A stretch of 64,000 nt of DNA from Profundibacter sp033851955 (GCA_033851955.1 JAWSVK010000006.1:124001-188000), one strand, 5' to 3'. Shown: positions 9,456-18,359, counted from the first letter of the stretch. Translations and numbers: made by a program. Notes: generated by a model not told the origin, from the sequence alone.

Positions 9456-9850
9456 AAACCCTATTGGTTTCAGCGGTGGCCCTGATCGACGTTGATGGGC
9501 GTATTTTGTTGGCCCAACGGCCAGAAGGCAAATCAATGGCCGGCCTTTGGGAGTTTCCAGGCGGCAAGATTGAGGCAGGTGAAACCCCTGAAGTCGCCTT
9601 AATCCGCGAGTTGCAAGAAGAGTTGGGCATAGACACGTGGTCCAGCTGTTTGGCGCCGCTGACATTTGCCAGCCACAGCTACGACGATTTCCATTTGCTC
9701 ATGCCGCTGTTCGCCTGCCGCAAATGGGAAGGCACGCCGCAACCCAAAGAGGGTCAGGTCCTAAAGTGGGTGCGGGTCCAAAATCTGCGTGATTACCCAA
9801 TGCCGCCCGCCGATATACCGCTTATTTCGGTACTGCGCGATTGGCTATAG
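9452..9850 (+). CDS. mutT: MutT-type Nudix pyrophosphatase (8-oxo-dGTP diphosphatase)
   Basis: 132 aa. Hydrolyses oxidised nucleotides, mainly 8-oxo-dGTP, to monophosphates so that they are not misincorporated. The Nudix box is complete: GGKIEAGETPEVAL followed by RELQEELGI. The start is a GTG whose bases overlap the argJ stop as GTGA, implying translational coupling with argJ. The pairing argJ-mutT is common in this order. It converges on the sugar transferase gene with 10 bases between the stops and no room for a terminator. Confidence 0.94.
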   Translation: MKTLLVSAVALIDVDGRILLAQRPEGKSMAGLWEFPGGKIEAGETPEVALIRELQEELGIDTWSSCLAPLTFASHSYDDFHLLMPLFACRKWEGTPQPKEGQVLKWVRVQNLRDYPMPPADIPLISVLRDWL

Positions 9851-9860
9851 CGGGTTTAGT

Positions 9861-10538
9861 TTAGACGCCAGCTTTGGTTAGAATTGTTGTGATGGTTTTA
9901 CCGACCAACCGCAGTTCCAAAAGGAAGCTCGCGTTTTTAATATAGAACAGATCAGCTTGTGCCTTAGAGCGAGTTTCTGCAAACCCTTCGGCATAGCCCA
10001 GCTCAACCTGCGCCAAACCAGAAATGCCCGGACGGATACGATGACGATCGCGGTATTCTGGGATCGCACGCACAAACGCGCGAGCATGGGTAAAGAAATC
10101 AGGTCGTGGCCCAATCAGGCTCATTTTTCCCTGCAGTACATTCAAGATTTGTGGTAACTCATCAATGCGCGTTTTGCGTAAAAATTTCCCGAACTTTGTG
10201 ATACCGCTGCTCTCAATTGGATCATTTGGTCCACGTCGAACCATTTTTACCCCATGCATTGTACGGAATTTGTAGGCCTTAAACGCACGGCAATCTCGCC
10301 CCATGCGAATCTGAACGAAAAACAGTGACCCACGATTCGCGAAAGGATTCACAACCAGTAGGGCAATGGCAAATAGGGCAAGTAGGGGTAACAAAAACAG
10401 GCTTCCTAGGATATCAAAACACCGTTTTGAGGCCCAAAACAAGGGCGATCCACCGATCGCAGTCGCCGGTTTACTCGCGTTTGCGATCTGTCTATCGGAA
10501 ACGTATATGGTCAATTCAGCCCCCCAGGATGAATGCAC
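9861..10538 (-). CDS. Priming undecaprenyl-phosphate sugar phosphotransferase (ExoY/PssY type)
   Basis: 225 aa. It transfers a sugar-1-phosphate from a nucleotide sugar to undecaprenyl phosphate at the inner membrane, the first step of exopolysaccharide or O-antigen assembly. Visible are the single hydrophobic re-entrant segment (FDILGSLFLLPLLALFAI), the KAYKFRTM motif, the catalytic-region IDELPQILNVLQGKMSLIGPRP, and GISGLAQV. It is the short form without the extra membrane helices of WcaJ/WbaP. The start is uncertain: the frame opens with GTG at 10538 without a convincing ribosome-binding site. It is 238 bases from the divergent epimerase and may share control with it. Confidence 0.92.
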   Translation of the reverse strand: MHSSWGAELTIYVSDRQIANASKPATAIGGSPLFWASKRCFDILGSLFLLPLLALFAIALLVVNPFANRGSLFFVQIRMGRDCRAFKAYKFRTMHGVKMVRRGPNDPIESSGITKFGKFLRKTRIDELPQILNVLQGKMSLIGPRPDFFTHARAFVRAIPEYRDRHRIRPGISGLAQVELGYAEGFAETRSKAQADLFYIKNASFLLELRLVGKTITTILTKAGV

Positions 10539-10668
10539 ACATTAGGAAAAAATCCTATGTACAAAGCTACTTATGGCTGAAAAATGGAAATTAGTAAATG
10601 GGGGCAACCCTGTCGGTCGGCGGTTTTCTGCGAGTGCAAACCAGAACGCATGATAGTTATCCACCAGA

Positions 10669-10692
10669 ACAGACCTTTCCATTAAGGTCTGT
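10669..10692. repeat. Perfect 9-bp inverted repeat in divergent promoter region
   Basis: ACAGACCTT and AAGGTCTGT are separated by 6 bases (TCCATT). The repeat sits in the 237-base gap between the divergent sugar transferase and epimerase genes, about 85 bases upstream of the epimerase start. It could be a regulator operator or a leader hairpin. No U-tract follows, so an intrinsic terminator is unlikely. A second, shorter repeat (TAGGA-aaaaa-TCCTA) lies just upstream of the sugar transferase start at about 10543-10557. Confidence 0.6.
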
Positions 10693-10775
10693 GAATGCCA
10701 GAATCCAAGTTGATCAGATACCAATGAACCTTAGGGTAGGTGGTTTTGTTCGTGGTGGACATTTTTCGGGACGAG

Positions 10776-11741
10776 ATGAGTATGATTACAATTGTAGGTG
10801 GATCAGGTTTTATAGGCACCAACCTTTGTCAGTTGCTCGCCGATCGACAGATGCCGTTTGAAATTGTCGATCTGGTTCCCAGCCCTCTATTTCCAGACAA
10901 GACGAAAATCGCTGACATCCGAGACAAAGCCAATCTGTTGAACATCATCTCTGGCCAGATCGTTGTCAATTTGGCCGCCGTTCATACCGACGATGTTTCC
11001 GACACCAACGCCTATTATGAGACCAACGTGTTGGGTGCCAAAAATCTTGCCGAAGTTTGTGCCAGCAAGGGCATTGGTAAAATTATCTTCACCAGTTCGG
11101 TTGCGGTCTATGGTTTTGCCAAGTTGGGGACAGACGAAACGGGCGCAATCAACCCCTTCAATGCCTATGGAAAATCTAAATATCAGGCTGAACAAGAGTT
11201 GGAGCAATGGCACGCCCAAGACCCAAACGAACGCGCTTTGCTTGTCGTTCGCCCGACCGTCGTTTTTGGCGAGGGTAATCGCGGCAATGTCTATAACTTG
11301 ATCAAGCAAATTTCGTCAGGTCGGTTTATTATGATCGGTGACGGTAACAACCAGAAATCCATGGCTTATGTTCAGAATATAGCCGCGTTTTTGCTGACAT
11401 GTGTCACAACGAAAACCACACATGGCGTGTTCAATTACGTCGATACGCCGGACTATAACATGAATGCGCTGGTTGCTGATGTACGCAAAACCATGCTCGG
11501 AAAAGAGGGTGTCGGGCCAAGGTTGCCAAAATGGGTTGGGCTGGCTTTGGGTTGGGTCGCTGATCTGGTTGTCAAAATCACAGGAAAAAAGCTGCCCATT
11601 AGCAAAATCCGCGTGCAAAAATTCACGTCCTCAACCAGCTTTGCAAGCTCCAAGCATGAACTAGACGGGTTTGAAGCACCCCACTCCCTACAGCACGGAT
11701 TGGAACGCACGTTGGCGGCACTAAAAAACGGTGAGGGCTGA
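10776..11741 (+). CDS. NAD-dependent epimerase/dehydratase (nucleotide-sugar type)
   Basis: 321 aa extended short-chain dehydrogenase. The Rossmann motif is VGGSGFIGTNL at the N-terminus. The catalytic Ser/Tyr/Lys set is seen in IIFTSSVAVYG and YGKSKYQAE (YxxxK). The C-terminal substrate-binding part is typical of UDP-sugar epimerases or reductases, but the substrate cannot be read from sequence. I chose the ATG at 10776, with GGGACGAG just upstream; an ATG at 10782 is also possible, and the GTG at 10740 adds residues before the Rossmann fold. The divergent priming transferase suggests a role in the same surface polysaccharide. The gene converges on infB across a terminator. Confidence 0.88.
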   Translation: MSMITIVGGSGFIGTNLCQLLADRQMPFEIVDLVPSPLFPDKTKIADIRDKANLLNIISGQIVVNLAAVHTDDVSDTNAYYETNVLGAKNLAEVCASKGIGKIIFTSSVAVYGFAKLGTDETGAINPFNAYGKSKYQAEQELEQWHAQDPNERALLVVRPTVVFGEGNRGNVYNLIKQISSGRFIMIGDGNNQKSMAYVQNIAAFLLTCVTTKTTHGVFNYVDTPDYNMNALVADVRKTMLGKEGVGPRLPKWVGLALGWVADLVVKITGKKLPISKIRVQKFTSSTSFASSKHELDGFEAPHSLQHGLERTLAALKNGEG

Positions 11742-11745
11742 CATG

Positions 11746-11772
11746 AAAAAGGGGAGCGCCGCAGCCCTCCCC
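11746..11772 (-). terminator. Intrinsic terminator after infB
   Basis: On the minus strand GGGGAG and CTCCCC form a GC-rich stem (11751-11756 with 11767-11772), directly followed by five U residues (A-run at 11746-11750 on the plus strand). It lies 28 bases beyond the infB stop codon and fits the end of the rimP-nusA-ylxR-infB transcript. It may also limit read-through from the convergent epimerase gene. Confidence 0.75.
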
Positions 11773-11799
11773 CAAATTCGTTTTATGTAGACGCTTTGA

Positions 11800-14304
11800 T
11801 TAGCTCAATGTGCGTTCAATCTCTTGGCGCTCGAAAATCTCGATCACATCGTCAGCGCGAATGTCATCGTATTTCTCAAATGCCATACCGCATTCTTGAC
11901 CGGACTGAACCTCAGCCACTTCGTCCTTAAAGCGTTTCAGCGTTTTCAGCGTGCCCTCATGGATCACGACATCATCACGCAACAGGCGAACGCCCGCAGA
12001 GCGGCGCGCAACACCCTCGGTCACTAGACAACCAGCAACTTTGCCAACGCCAGTCACTTTGAACACCTCTTGGATTTTCGCATAGCCAATAAAGGTCTCG
12101 CGGATTTCCGCGCTCAGCAGACCAGATGCGGCCGCTTTAACATCATCCACCAGATCATAGATCACCGAGTAATAACGGATCTCAATGCCTTTTTGGTTGG
12201 CAGTGCTCCGCGCGGATGCGTTGGCCCGTACGTTGAAACCAAACACAGGCGCGCCCGATGCTTCGGCCAGACCAATATCGGATTCCGTTATCGCGCCAAC
12301 ACCAGAATGCAGCACCCGAACACGGACCTCGTCATTGCCGATTTTGGCCATGGCTTGCGTAATCGCTTCGGCAGAACCTTGAACATCCGCTTTCACCAGG
12401 ATTGGCATCTCGGCCATGGTTTCGCTGGCTTTAGCGTTCTCCATCAGCTGTTCCAACGTGGTCGCAGCGCCGACAGCGGCACGTTTTTCCTTAGCCGCAT
12501 GGGCGCGGAATTCTGCAATCTCGCGGGCCTGTGCTTCGGTTTCCACAACGTTCAGAACGTCGCCAGCTTCGGGCGTGCCATTCAGGCCCAGAACTTCAAC
12601 CGGAACGGATGGACCAGCTTCTTCGATGCGCTCGCCTTGATCATTGATCAACGCACGCACACGACCGAACTGCTCACCTACCACAAAGATATCGCCGCGA
12701 CGTAGTGTGCCGTTTTGAACCAGAACGGTTGCAACAGGGCCGCGGCCCACATCCAACTGTGCCTCAATCACAGCACCAGAAGCGGCGCGATCAGGGTTGG
12801 CCTTAAGATCAAGCAATTCAGATTGGAGATTGATGTTTTCCAACAGCACATCCAGACCTGTGCCATTGATCGCCGAGACTTCGACGTCCAACACATCGCC
12901 TGACATTTTCTCAACGATAACTTCGTGCTGCAAAAGATCTGTCCGCACTTTGTCTGCATTAGCATTTGGACGATCAATTTTGTTGATCGCAACGATCATT
13001 GGCACACCGGCCGCTTTGGCGTGGTGAATAGCCTCGATCGTTTGCGGCATCACAGCATCATCCGCTGCAACCACCAAAATCACGATGTCGGTCACTTGTG
13101 CACCGCGTGACCGCATGGACGTAAACGCGGCGTGGCCGGGTGTATCCAAAAAGGTCATCAGCTTACCGTCATCGGCTTGCACCTGATAGGCACCAATGTG
13201 CTGTGTGATGCCGCCCGCTTCGCCCGATACAACCTTGGCGTTGCGGATTGCGTCCAACAACGAGGTCTTACCGTGGTCAACGTGACCCATCACAGTGATA
13301 ACAGGTGGACGTGATTGCAGGTCCTCGGGTTTATCCTCGATAGCGTGGATTACATCCTCAACATCGGCATCCGAAACCCGCACGATTTTGTGGCCGAATT
13401 CTTCGACAATCAATTCCGCAGTATCCGCGTCAATCGATTGGTTCTGTGTCACCATCATGCCCATATTCATAAGCGCTTTGACAACATCAGCCACACGTTC
13501 AGCCATACGAACAGCCAGTTCCGAAACAACGATCGCTTCAGGAACCTGTACGTCACGGATCACTTTTTCATGCTCGACAGTGCCGCCCAACGCCTTAAGA
13601 CGTGCGCGTTCCTGCTTACGTTTGATCGCTGCCATAGAGCGTTGGCGACCGCGGTCACCCGACAGGGCTTGGTTCAGCGTCAGCTTGCCTGAACGGCGGC
13701 CATCATCACGCCCCTTGCCACCTTTGTTCTGGCGATCACGGGCGTCTTGGTCAGCCTTACGAGGCGCCGAAGATGGCTTGCCAGCAGCAGCACCGCCACG
13801 CGGTGCTTCATTCGAAACACCAGCATCCGCCACAGCGGGTTGTGCAGCAGCTTTGGCACGCGTTTCAGCGGCAGCCGCTTCGGTGCGCTTGCGCTCCTCA
13901 TCTTCAGCCTTGGCTTTCAGACGGTCTTCGCGTTCTTTTTCGGCGCGCTCTTTTTCTTCAGCATCAGCCTTGCGACGCTCGCGATCAGCCTGACGTGCTT
14001 CGTCTTCGGCTTTGCGTTTTTCAGCGTCTTCGACTTCGCGTGCCTTAGCAACCTTCAGCGCTTTCAGACGGCGTTCCATTTCCGCATCGGAAATGCCCGC
14101 TGGACGTTTGGCCGGATCGCTTTTGGCAACCTTGTTAGAGCCGCCCACGGTCGGTTTCGCCATACCAGGTTTTGGCACGACAACCCGCTTGCGCTTGGTT
14201 TCCACCACGACATTCTTAGTCCGCCCGTGACTAAAGCTTTGCTTTACATTCGCGGGGCGGGCGCCGCCGACGCCCAATGTTTTTTTGCCGTCATTTTCAC
14301 TCAT
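11800..14304 (-). CDS. infB: Translation initiation factor IF-2
   Basis: GTPase that places fMet-tRNA on the 30S subunit and promotes subunit joining. 834 aa. The N-terminal third is a charged Lys/Glu/Ala-rich, probably coiled-coil region (around residues 60-165), with Arg/Gly-rich basic patches after it. The IF2_N segment follows (VPEAIVVSELAVRMAERVAD). The G domain begins near residue 338 with GHVDHGKTS, then DTPGHAAF and NKID. Domains II-IV complete the protein. Its start overlaps the stop of the upstream YlxR gene by 8 bases, so the two are probably translationally coupled. It is the last gene of the rimP operon. Confidence 0.99.
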   Translation of the reverse strand: MSENDGKKTLGVGGARPANVKQSFSHGRTKNVVVETKRKRVVVPKPGMAKPTVGGSNKVAKSDPAKRPAGISDAEMERRLKALKVAKAREVEDAEKRKAEDEARQADRERRKADAEEKERAEKEREDRLKAKAEDEERKRTEAAAAETRAKAAAQPAVADAGVSNEAPRGGAAAGKPSSAPRKADQDARDRQNKGGKGRDDGRRSGKLTLNQALSGDRGRQRSMAAIKRKQERARLKALGGTVEHEKVIRDVQVPEAIVVSELAVRMAERVADVVKALMNMGMMVTQNQSIDADTAELIVEEFGHKIVRVSDADVEDVIHAIEDKPEDLQSRPPVITVMGHVDHGKTSLLDAIRNAKVVSGEAGGITQHIGAYQVQADDGKLMTFLDTPGHAAFTSMRSRGAQVTDIVILVVAADDAVMPQTIEAIHHAKAAGVPMIVAINKIDRPNANADKVRTDLLQHEVIVEKMSGDVLDVEVSAINGTGLDVLLENINLQSELLDLKANPDRAASGAVIEAQLDVGRGPVATVLVQNGTLRRGDIFVVGEQFGRVRALINDQGERIEEAGPSVPVEVLGLNGTPEAGDVLNVVETEAQAREIAEFRAHAAKEKRAAVGAATTLEQLMENAKASETMAEMPILVKADVQGSAEAITQAMAKIGNDEVRVRVLHSGVGAITESDIGLAEASGAPVFGFNVRANASARSTANQKGIEIRYYSVIYDLVDDVKAAASGLLSAEIRETFIGYAKIQEVFKVTGVGKVAGCLVTEGVARRSAGVRLLRDDVVIHEGTLKTLKRFKDEVAEVQSGQECGMAFEKYDDIRADDVIEIFERQEIERTLS

Positions 14305-14935
14305 CTGTGGTCCTCAAACCCTTCTTGGTGGCAAATCCACCAGAATTTCTGCGCAAGCCGCTTAGCTTTGCTGCTTCCTCTACAACACGTTTCGTGAGTC
14401 CACCACCCGCAAGCGCGCAATGTATCACATTTTCCCGTCCAAAAGCCAAACCCAATTCGCTCCCAGTTAGAATCCCGATGAACGTGTTGTTGCCTTCGGG
14501 AGCCCGTAATTTTGTTTTTCCGCGGATGGAGCCATCACTGGCTTGGATCAAAACCCGCGCACGTTCTTGCGCCAGCCAGCTTTTGACCTTCTCGTATCCC
14601 ATCACCGCGCGGCTCGATTTGCGCGTCAACGAGATCAAATCGATAACCCGCCGCGTTAGACCCGCTTCAAGCGCATCAATCAAATCATCAGGTACGTTCA
14701 CCGCCTGTTTCGCACCGCGCGCGAACAAGCCTTTTTTGACGGCTTGCTCCAACACACTGCGATCCGCAGAGACCCAAATGCCGCGACCTGGTAGTTTTTC
14801 CAACAGGTCCGCTACGATCTGATCGTCAGGTCCGACAACAAATCGGATCAGCCCAGATTTAGGCGCTGTATCGCCCGTGACGATACAGCGCCGCTCCGAC
14901 GCATCCTGCTTTTTGTTTTGACCACCGCGAGTCAT
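14297..14935 (-). CDS. YlxR-type RNA-binding protein (DUF448) with L7Ae-like C-terminal domain
   Basis: 212 aa. Residues about 14-90 form the YlxR/DUF448 fold (RRCIVTGDTAPKSGLIRFV, LPGRGIWVSADR). In Firmicutes a stand-alone YlxR (RnpM) binds RNase P RNA. The C-terminal half (about 105-195: GYEKVKSWL, VLIQASDGS, TFIGILTGSELGLAFGRENV) resembles the L7Ae/L30e RNA-binding fold, an arrangement typical of alphaproteobacteria. The gene lies between nusA and infB, 23 bases after nusA and overlapping infB by 8 bases. Its function here is inferred only as RNA-related. Confidence 0.88.
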   Translation of the reverse strand: MTRGGQNKKQDASERRCIVTGDTAPKSGLIRFVVGPDDQIVADLLEKLPGRGIWVSADRSVLEQAVKKGLFARGAKQAVNVPDDLIDALEAGLTRRVIDLISLTRKSSRAVMGYEKVKSWLAQERARVLIQASDGSIRGKTKLRAPEGNNTFIGILTGSELGLAFGRENVIHCALAGGGLTKRVVEEAAKLSGLRRNSGGFATKKGLRTTDE

Positions 14936-14958
14936 TCAAAAAATCCTGAGGCCTGAGA

Positions 14959-16584
14959 TCAGACCTCAGTCTCCACTGCTGTTTCGCCGTCTTCATCTGT
15001 CTCTGTGTCTTCCTCGGACACCAAATCAGCCGGATCAACCCAGCCCAGCGCGATACGCGCGGTCATTACCATATTTTGTGCTTCTTCCAACGACACATCG
15101 AACTTTTCGAGCACACCTTCGTCTTTGACACGCTCGCCGTTCACCGTGGTCCAGCCGCCCGACAATTCCCAGTCGGCACAGGTTGCGAAATCTTCCAGCG
15201 TTTTGACGCCGTCCTCCCCAAGTGCCTCTAGCATTTGTGGGGTCAGTCCTTCGAATGCAACGAGGCTATCCTCGACACCCAATTCACGAGCATGATCCAT
15301 AGCGCGTTTGTTGGCGGCTTCCAGATTGTCCCGCGCACGGGCCTGAAGCTCACCGGCTGTGGCTTCATCAACACCGTCGATGACCAGCAGCTCCTCAACC
15401 TCGACATAAGCAACTTCTTCAAGTGACGTAAAGCCTTCGGCGACCAACAACTGCGAGAAGAACTCGTCCACATCAAGTGCTGCCATAAACAGCGACGTGC
15501 GTTCGGTGAATTCTTTTTGACGACGCTCAGATTCTTCAGCTTCGGTCAGAATGTCGATGTCTAGGCCTGTCAGCTGGCTGGCAAGACGCACGTTTTGGCC
15601 ACGACGACCAATAGCCAGTGACAGCTGCTCGTCAGGTACAACAACCTCGATACGCTCGGCCTCTTCGTCCAAAACAACCTTGGTCACTTCGGCAGGCTGC
15701 AACGCGTTCACAAGGAATGTCGGCGCATCTTCATTCCAAGGAATGATGTCAATTTTCTCGCCCTGCAATTCGTTCACGACAGCCTGAACACGGCTACCAC
15801 GCATACCAACACAGGCACCCACCGGGTCGATCGAGCCATCATAAGAAATCACAGCAATCTTAGCGCGCGAACCCGGGTCACGTGCGACAGCCTTGATCTC
15901 AATGATGTTGTCGTAAATTTCAGGCACTTCCATTTTGAACAGCTCAGCCATGAACTGTGGGTCTGTCCGTGATAAGAAAATCTGCGGGCCACGCACTTCG
16001 CGACGCACTTCTTTAATGTAGCAGCGGATGCGATCATTGGGGCGATAGCTCTCGCGGCCGATTTTTTCATTGCGGCGCAGGATGGCTTCGCCACGACCCA
16101 CATCCACAATAACGTTGCCATATTCTTCACGTTTGACCACACCGTTGATGATGGTGCCAGCACGATCTTGGAATTCAACGAACTGACGATCACGTTCCGC
16201 TTCGCGAACCTTTTGCAAGATAACCTGTTTGGCGGATTGCGCTGCGATACGGCCCATTTCAACAGGCGGCACTTCTTCTTCAAAAGTGTCACCAACGCTT
16301 GGGTTGTCCAAATATTCGCCAGCTTGAACAATAGTGAACTCAGCCTGGTAATTTTCCAGATCTTCCTCAGCAACCACTGTGCGGACACGTTTGAATGTGG
16401 CGCGGCCAGTCTTGCGGTCAATGGAAACACGAATGTCCATCTCCATGCCATAACGCGATTTCGCGGCACGGGCGAGGCTCTCTTCCATCGCTTCAATCAC
16501 CAGTTCGGGATCGATCATTTTCTCGCGCGCAACCGCCTCGGCGGTTTGCAAAAGTTCTAGTTGGTTTGCACTGGTAATAGCCAT
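14959..16584 (-). CDS. nusA: Transcription termination/antitermination factor NusA
   Basis: 541 aa. Binds RNA polymerase and nascent RNA to control pausing, termination and antitermination. Domains in order are the N-terminal polymerase-binding domain, an S1 domain (TIINGVVKREEYGNVIVDVG), two KH domains (DPVGACVGMRGSRVQAV and LAIGRRGQNVRLA) and helix-hairpin-helix repeats at the C-terminus (ELLVIDGVDEATAGEL, FEGLTPQMLEALG), ending in an acidic tail. The ATG at 16584 follows the rimP stop by one base and has GAGGG 8 nt upstream. A longer frame from 16629 would run into rimP and lacks support. Confidence 0.98.
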   Translation of the reverse strand: MAITSANQLELLQTAEAVAREKMIDPELVIEAMEESLARAAKSRYGMEMDIRVSIDRKTGRATFKRVRTVVAEEDLENYQAEFTIVQAGEYLDNPSVGDTFEEEVPPVEMGRIAAQSAKQVILQKVREAERDRQFVEFQDRAGTIINGVVKREEYGNVIVDVGRGEAILRRNEKIGRESYRPNDRIRCYIKEVRREVRGPQIFLSRTDPQFMAELFKMEVPEIYDNIIEIKAVARDPGSRAKIAVISYDGSIDPVGACVGMRGSRVQAVVNELQGEKIDIIPWNEDAPTFLVNALQPAEVTKVVLDEEAERIEVVVPDEQLSLAIGRRGQNVRLASQLTGLDIDILTEAEESERRQKEFTERTSLFMAALDVDEFFSQLLVAEGFTSLEEVAYVEVEELLVIDGVDEATAGELQARARDNLEAANKRAMDHARELGVEDSLVAFEGLTPQMLEALGEDGVKTLEDFATCADWELSGGWTTVNGERVKDEGVLEKFDVSLEEAQNMVMTARIALGWVDPADLVSEEDTETDEDGETAVETEV

Positions 16585-16585
16585 G

Positions 16586-17161
16586 TCAGCCCTCGTTGGT
16601 GTCTGTATCAGAGGTTTCAATATCGTCAAAATCGTCTTCGTTAATGTCGCCGCTTGCTTTGCGCTGGCGCAACATCTCGCTGATCAGCTCGTCCGTTAGA
16701 ACAAGTTTCGCATCTGACAGCCAGTCGAACTTTAGCCCGATGGTTCCCTCTGCAATCGTAATCAGAATTTCGTCATCATTCACACCTGCCAACACACCCT
16801 TAAAGCGGCGACGACCATCGACCAATTCGTCCGTCTCGATCTTGGCCTCATAGCCGTTCCACATATCAAAATCTTTGAAACGGGTCAGCGGGCGATCAAT
16901 ACCGGGGCTGGACACTTCCAGTGCATAGGGGTCTTCAAACGGATCTTCAACATCCAGAATGGCCGACACAGCGGTCGAGATTTTCGCACAATCATCAACC
17001 TCGATGCCACCATCAGGTCGCTCAGCCATGATCTGCATCGCTTTGGTTTTGCCGCCCAACATGCGCACGCGCACCAGTTCATACCCCAGACCCTCAATCA
17101 CGGGTTGGATGATTTCGGCCAGTTTACGGTCGATGGCGGCTTTGGCGATCAGGTCTGTCAT
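16586..17161 (-). CDS. rimP: Ribosome maturation factor RimP
   Basis: 191 aa. Needed for assembly of the 30S subunit. Typical RimP features are the opening IIQPVIEGLGYELVRVRM, the segment ISTAVSAILDVEDPFEDPYALEVSSPGIDRPLTR (two domains joined here), and a C-terminal SH3-like domain. An acidic Asp/Glu-rich tail of about 20 residues ends the protein, longer than in enterobacteria. It is the first gene of the rimP-nusA-ylxR-infB operon. The upstream neighbour on this strand is separated by an intrinsic terminator, so a promoter must lie within about 60 bases upstream or read-through occurs. Confidence 0.97.
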   Translation of the reverse strand: MTDLIAKAAIDRKLAEIIQPVIEGLGYELVRVRMLGGKTKAMQIMAERPDGGIEVDDCAKISTAVSAILDVEDPFEDPYALEVSSPGIDRPLTRFKDFDMWNGYEAKIETDELVDGRRRFKGVLAGVNDDEILITIAEGTIGLKFDWLSDAKLVLTDELISEMLRQRKASGDINEDDFDDIETSDTDTNEG

Positions 17162-17224
17162 TCGTTCTTTTCTATATTCTTGCAGCAGTATGAAGCCGGC
17201 ATTTCCGAACTTTTCTTAAAGCAC

Positions 17225-17247
17225 AAAAAAACGGGCGCGCGGCCCGT
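17225..17247 (-). terminator. Intrinsic terminator between the UDP-glucuronate epimerase gene and rimP
   Basis: On the minus strand ACGGGC and GCCCGT (17242-17247 and 17231-17236) form a 6-bp GC-rich stem with a 5-base loop, followed by at least six U (A-run at 17225-17230). It lies 95 bases after the epimerase stop and 64 bases before the rimP start, separating the glycan cluster from the rimP operon. Confidence 0.75.
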
Positions 17248-17262
17248 TGAAATCTCCGGTGG

Positions 17263-17285
17263 GCGCTGGGGTTGGAAGCCAGCGC
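17263..17285. other. GC-rich hairpin upstream of the terminator
   Basis: GCGCTGG (17263-17269) and CCAGCGC (17279-17285) form a perfect 7-bp inverted repeat around a 9-base loop. No U-tract follows on either strand. It stands just 15 bases before the terminator in the 3' region of the glycan transcript, so it may protect or process the RNA end. That role is inference. Confidence 0.45.
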
Positions 17286-17342
17286 GCCGCTGTTGTCAAG
17301 GGATATAGGGGAATGCGGCTGAGTCTGCAAGGGGGGAATCAT

Positions 17343-18359
17343 TCACCCCTGTTTGTAATGTTCCTTATACCACTCAACAAACTTTGCCGCCCCTGTTTGA
17401 ACCGTCGTTGAAGGCGCATATCCCGTCAGCCGTTTCAGCAATGTCGTGTCCGCCCAAGTCGCCGGCACATCACCCGGCTGAATATCCATATAGTTCTTTT
17501 TCGCCTCAACGCCGATGGCCGTTTCCATCGCGGCAATGAACTCCATCAACGGCACGGGTTCGGCGTTGCCGATGTTGACCTGCCGAAATGGTGCAACCGC
17601 ACTCAAGCTGTCGCCCTCCTCTATGTCATCCTCAGAAACAGGCCGCACGGGTACCGCATCGATCAAACGCAAAATGCCTTCGACCAGATCCTCAACATAG
17701 GTGAAATCGCGCTTCATTTTGCCATGGTTGTAAATGTCGATCGGCTCATCCGCATAGATCGCTTTGGCAAACCGGATCGGCGCCATATCAGGACGCCCCC
17801 ATGGGCCATAAACGGTGAAAAACCGAAACATCGTGGTCGGAATATCATAAAGATGCGCATAAGAATGCGCCATCGCCTCGTTCGCCTTTTTGGTGGCGGC
17901 ATAGAACGACATCTGCGTGTCCACTTTATCAGTCTCTTTATAAGGCATCTGGGTGTTGGCCCCGTAAACCGACGACGTAGAGGCCATCAAAACATGGTCT
18001 GGCGTATGGGCACGTACCGCCTCGAGCAACTCATAAGCGCCCAGCAAATTGGCCTGCACATAGGATTTCGGGTCCTCAATCGAGTAGCGCACACCGGCCT
18101 GCGCCGCGAGATGGATCACCACGTCGATCTGCTCGTCTTTTAGCAAGTTTTTCAACATGTCGGGTTCTTCTATCCGCGCATTGATGGCGGAAAAATTCGG
18201 CCCTTGCAGCAGCATCGCATGACGTCGCTCTTTCAGCGACACGTCATAGTAATCTGTCATCGCATCGACGCCGATCACTCGAAACCCTGCTTCTAGCAGA
18301 CGTTTACAAGTGAAAAATCCGATGAATCCAGCTGATCCGGTAACGAGGGCAGTGCGCAT
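17343..18359 (-). CDS. UDP-glucuronate 4-epimerase family protein
   Basis: 338 aa extended SDR enzyme. The Rossmann motif is VTGSAGFIGFFTCKRLLEAG. The catalytic region shows STSSVYG and YAATKKANE (YxxxK), and the stretch FFTVYGPWGRPDMAPIRF is characteristic of the UDP-glucuronate epimerase (LpsL/Cap1J/GAE) group, which interconverts UDP-GlcA and UDP-GalA. KRDFTYVEDLVEGI is also conserved. It is the last gene of the minus-strand glycan cluster, and the UDP-glucose dehydrogenase at the other end would make its substrate. The transcript ends at the intrinsic terminator at about 17.23 kb. Confidence 0.9.
   Translation of the reverse strand: MRTALVTGSAGFIGFFTCKRLLEAGFRVIGVDAMTDYYDVSLKERRHAMLLQGPNFSAINARIEEPDMLKNLLKDEQIDVVIHLAAQAGVRYSIEDPKSYVQANLLGAYELLEAVRAHTPDHVLMASTSSVYGANTQMPYKETDKVDTQMSFYAATKKANEAMAHSYAHLYDIPTTMFRFFTVYGPWGRPDMAPIRFAKAIYADEPIDIYNHGKMKRDFTYVEDLVEGILRLIDAVPVRPVSEDDIEEGDSLSAVAPFRQVNIGNAEPVPLMEFIAAMETAIGVEAKKNYMDIQPGDVPATWADTTLLKRLTGYAPSTTVQTGAAKFVEWYKEHYKQG

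Noticed and set aside
8670..9665. Minus-strand open frame of 331 codons opposite argJ/mutT
   Set aside because: Antisense of two clear genes with intact motifs; the predicted protein shows no known fold and many rare combinations.
10657..10665. DnaA-box-like TTATCCACC
   Set aside because: Single, imperfect, and in a polysaccharide promoter region with no other boxes or AT-rich unwinding element.
13747..14397. Plus-strand open frame of 216 codons opposite the IF-2 N-terminus
   Set aside because: Arises from the Lys/Glu/Ala-rich coding of infB on the other strand, which gives long stop-free antisense frames.
17162..17342. Possible initiator tRNA (metY) upstream of rimP, as in E. coli
   Set aside because: No cloverleaf or CCA end could be formed; the region holds two hairpins, one a terminator.
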